In this document: positions 63,439 to 64,000 of the stretch, in pieces
Position numbering within the stretch: the first letter of the stretch is position 1
How the letters are laid out: the number at the start of each line of letters is the position of its first letter
NCBI RefSeq assembly: GCF_029227915.1
Contig: NC_079876.1
Span: forward strand, 1,924,001-1,988,000
From: Hydractinia symbiolongicarpus
Lineage: Eukaryota > Cnidaria > Hydrozoa > Anthoathecata > Hydractiniidae
DNA: 64,000 bases
Direction of reading: 5' to 3'
Translations under genes and position numbers: made by a program
The notes under the pieces: generated by a model
Seen by the model: only the letters and a program-made list of their open reading frames with translations
Told to the model about the DNA's origin: nothing
Database searches by the model: none

Positions 63439-64000
63439 CTGTGAGTAAACTCATTTCCCGAACGATTTTTTAATTCATTTTTTCACCACTAAAACGCATG
63501 AGACTTGTAGTTTTCAAAAATGTTTTCATTTTTGATGAGACGCTGAATAAAAGAAGTTTAATCGCCGGCAAACGAAAACCTGCGATTTCCCGTAAATCCC
63601 GGACTCGGCCCGTATAGTCAAAAGTATACAAAGAAAGTACCCGGGGAGTAAACTAATTTCCCAAACGATTTTTTAAATTATTATTTCACCACTAAAGCCC
63701 ATGAGACTTGTAGTTTTTAAAAATGTTTTCATTTTTGATGAGACGCTGAATAAAAGAAGTTTAATCGCCGGCAAACGAAAACCCGCCATTTCCCGTAAAT
63801 CACGGACTCGGCCCGTATAGTCAAAAGTATACAAAGGAAGTACCCAGGGAGTAAACTCATTTCCCGAACGATTTTTTAAATTATTTTTTCACCACTAAAA
63901 CGCATGAGACTAGTAGTTTTCAGAAATCTTTTCATTTTTGATGAGACGCTGAATAAAAGAAGTTTAATCGCCGGCAAACGAAAACCTGCGATTTCCCGTA
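63439..64000. repeat. 7-monomer HOR, partial copy 2 (cut by window end)
   Basis: Units at 63439, 63642 and 63845 repeat 62019, 62221 and 62424 at about 1420 bp, including AAATCACGGACTCGG in the second. The third unit is cut after ATTTCCCGTA at the window edge. Confidence 0.8.

Larger units (their letters stand above)
1..64000. repeat. Satellite DNA array, ~203-bp monomer, about 316 head-to-tail copies
   Basis: Every stretch I read can be placed in the same repeating unit, recognised by CAGGGAGTAAAC near its start, GAGACTTGTAG near the middle, ATCGCCGGCAAACG further on and CAAAGAAAGTACC at its end. Unit length is 201-204 bp, mostly 202 or 203. All copies point the same way and no gap or foreign insert was seen. 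Copies differ by scattered substitutions and one-base indels, concentrated in the T-rich segment at monomer positions 28-46. Local blocks of several monomers are repeated as higher-order units. Such arrays are typical of eukaryotic heterochromatin. A role as a centromere is possible but not shown by the sequence. The phase origin used here (C of CAGGG at position 1) is arbitrary. Confidence 0.98.

Noticed and set aside
1-64000. CRISPR array
   Set aside because: The unit is about 203 bp and repeats directly with no unique spacers between short repeats.
1-64000. LTR or DNA transposon origin
   Set aside because: I saw no terminal repeats with target duplications, no primer-binding site and no transposase, integrase or reverse transcriptase motif in any frame.
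1-64000. tRNA, 5S or other RNA gene arrays
   Set aside because: No A-box/B-box pair, no cloverleaf and no 5S-like internal promoter could be found in the monomer.
1-64000. A previously undescribed gene-encoded system (defence, biosynthesis, phage)
   Set aside because: There is no credible coding sequence in the window. The unusual content is the repeat architecture itself.
1-64000. Assembly artefact as full explanation of the HOR mosaic
   Set aside because: Many copies carry distinct private variants in consistent linkage, which simple over-duplication by an assembler would not create. Very recent duplications (58779-61206, 20860-25523) cannot be cleared without read evidence.

Overview
The whole 64 kb window is one uninterrupted head-to-tail satellite DNA array. 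I walked it unit by unit and found about 316 copies of a monomer of about 203 bp (observed 201-204 bp), all in the same orientation. I saw no transposon, unique-sequence island, RNA gene or convincing protein gene. Both window ends fall inside the array (the last unit, from 63845, is cut), so it continues on both sides. Such an array is typical of eukaryotic constitutive heterochromatin (centromeric, pericentromeric or subtelomeric). I do not recognise the monomer family and cannot name the organism.

Monomer, numbered from the C of CAGGGAGTAAAC: an AT-rich left half has T-tracts at 28-33 and 41-45 and a perfect 9-bp dyad around position 86. A GC-rich right half has GCCGGC at 126-131, CCCG at 141, 151, 160 and 171, and GTATAC at 186-191. 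My hand-built consensus is about 38% G+C and has 13 CpG sites.

Layout: monomers form a patchwork of local higher-order repeats (HORs) whose unit number changes along the array. 1-8505 has a 9-mer block present twice, separated by 6-mer and 4-mer duplications. 8506-12351 has a 5-mer/9-mer family. 12352-14168 is rich in a 201-bp subtype. 14169-17006 is a 7-mer in two copies. 17007-27957 is a related 7-mer, then a 12-mer in two full copies, then 11-mer and shorter derivatives. 27958-31812 is an 11-mer. 31813-33632 is a 5-mer. 33633-35047 is a 3-mer. 35454-42148 is an 18-mer followed by its 15-mer version. 42149-43975 is a 3-mer in three copies. 43976-47018 is rearranged material. 47019-50672 is a 5-mer and then a 3-mer. 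50673-53710 is an 8-mer and its 7-mer derivative. 54522-61206 is an 18-mer and a derivative carrying a duplicated 6-mer. 62019-64000 is a 7-mer.

Hybrid monomers of normal length mark many block junctions. This points to in-register unequal exchange or gene conversion as the main process. The many open frames of 60-120 codons are a by-product of the repeated sequence and are not annotated as genes. The most interesting content is the HOR architecture and its recombination record, plus small symmetric elements in the monomer. I found no evidence for a gene-encoded system.
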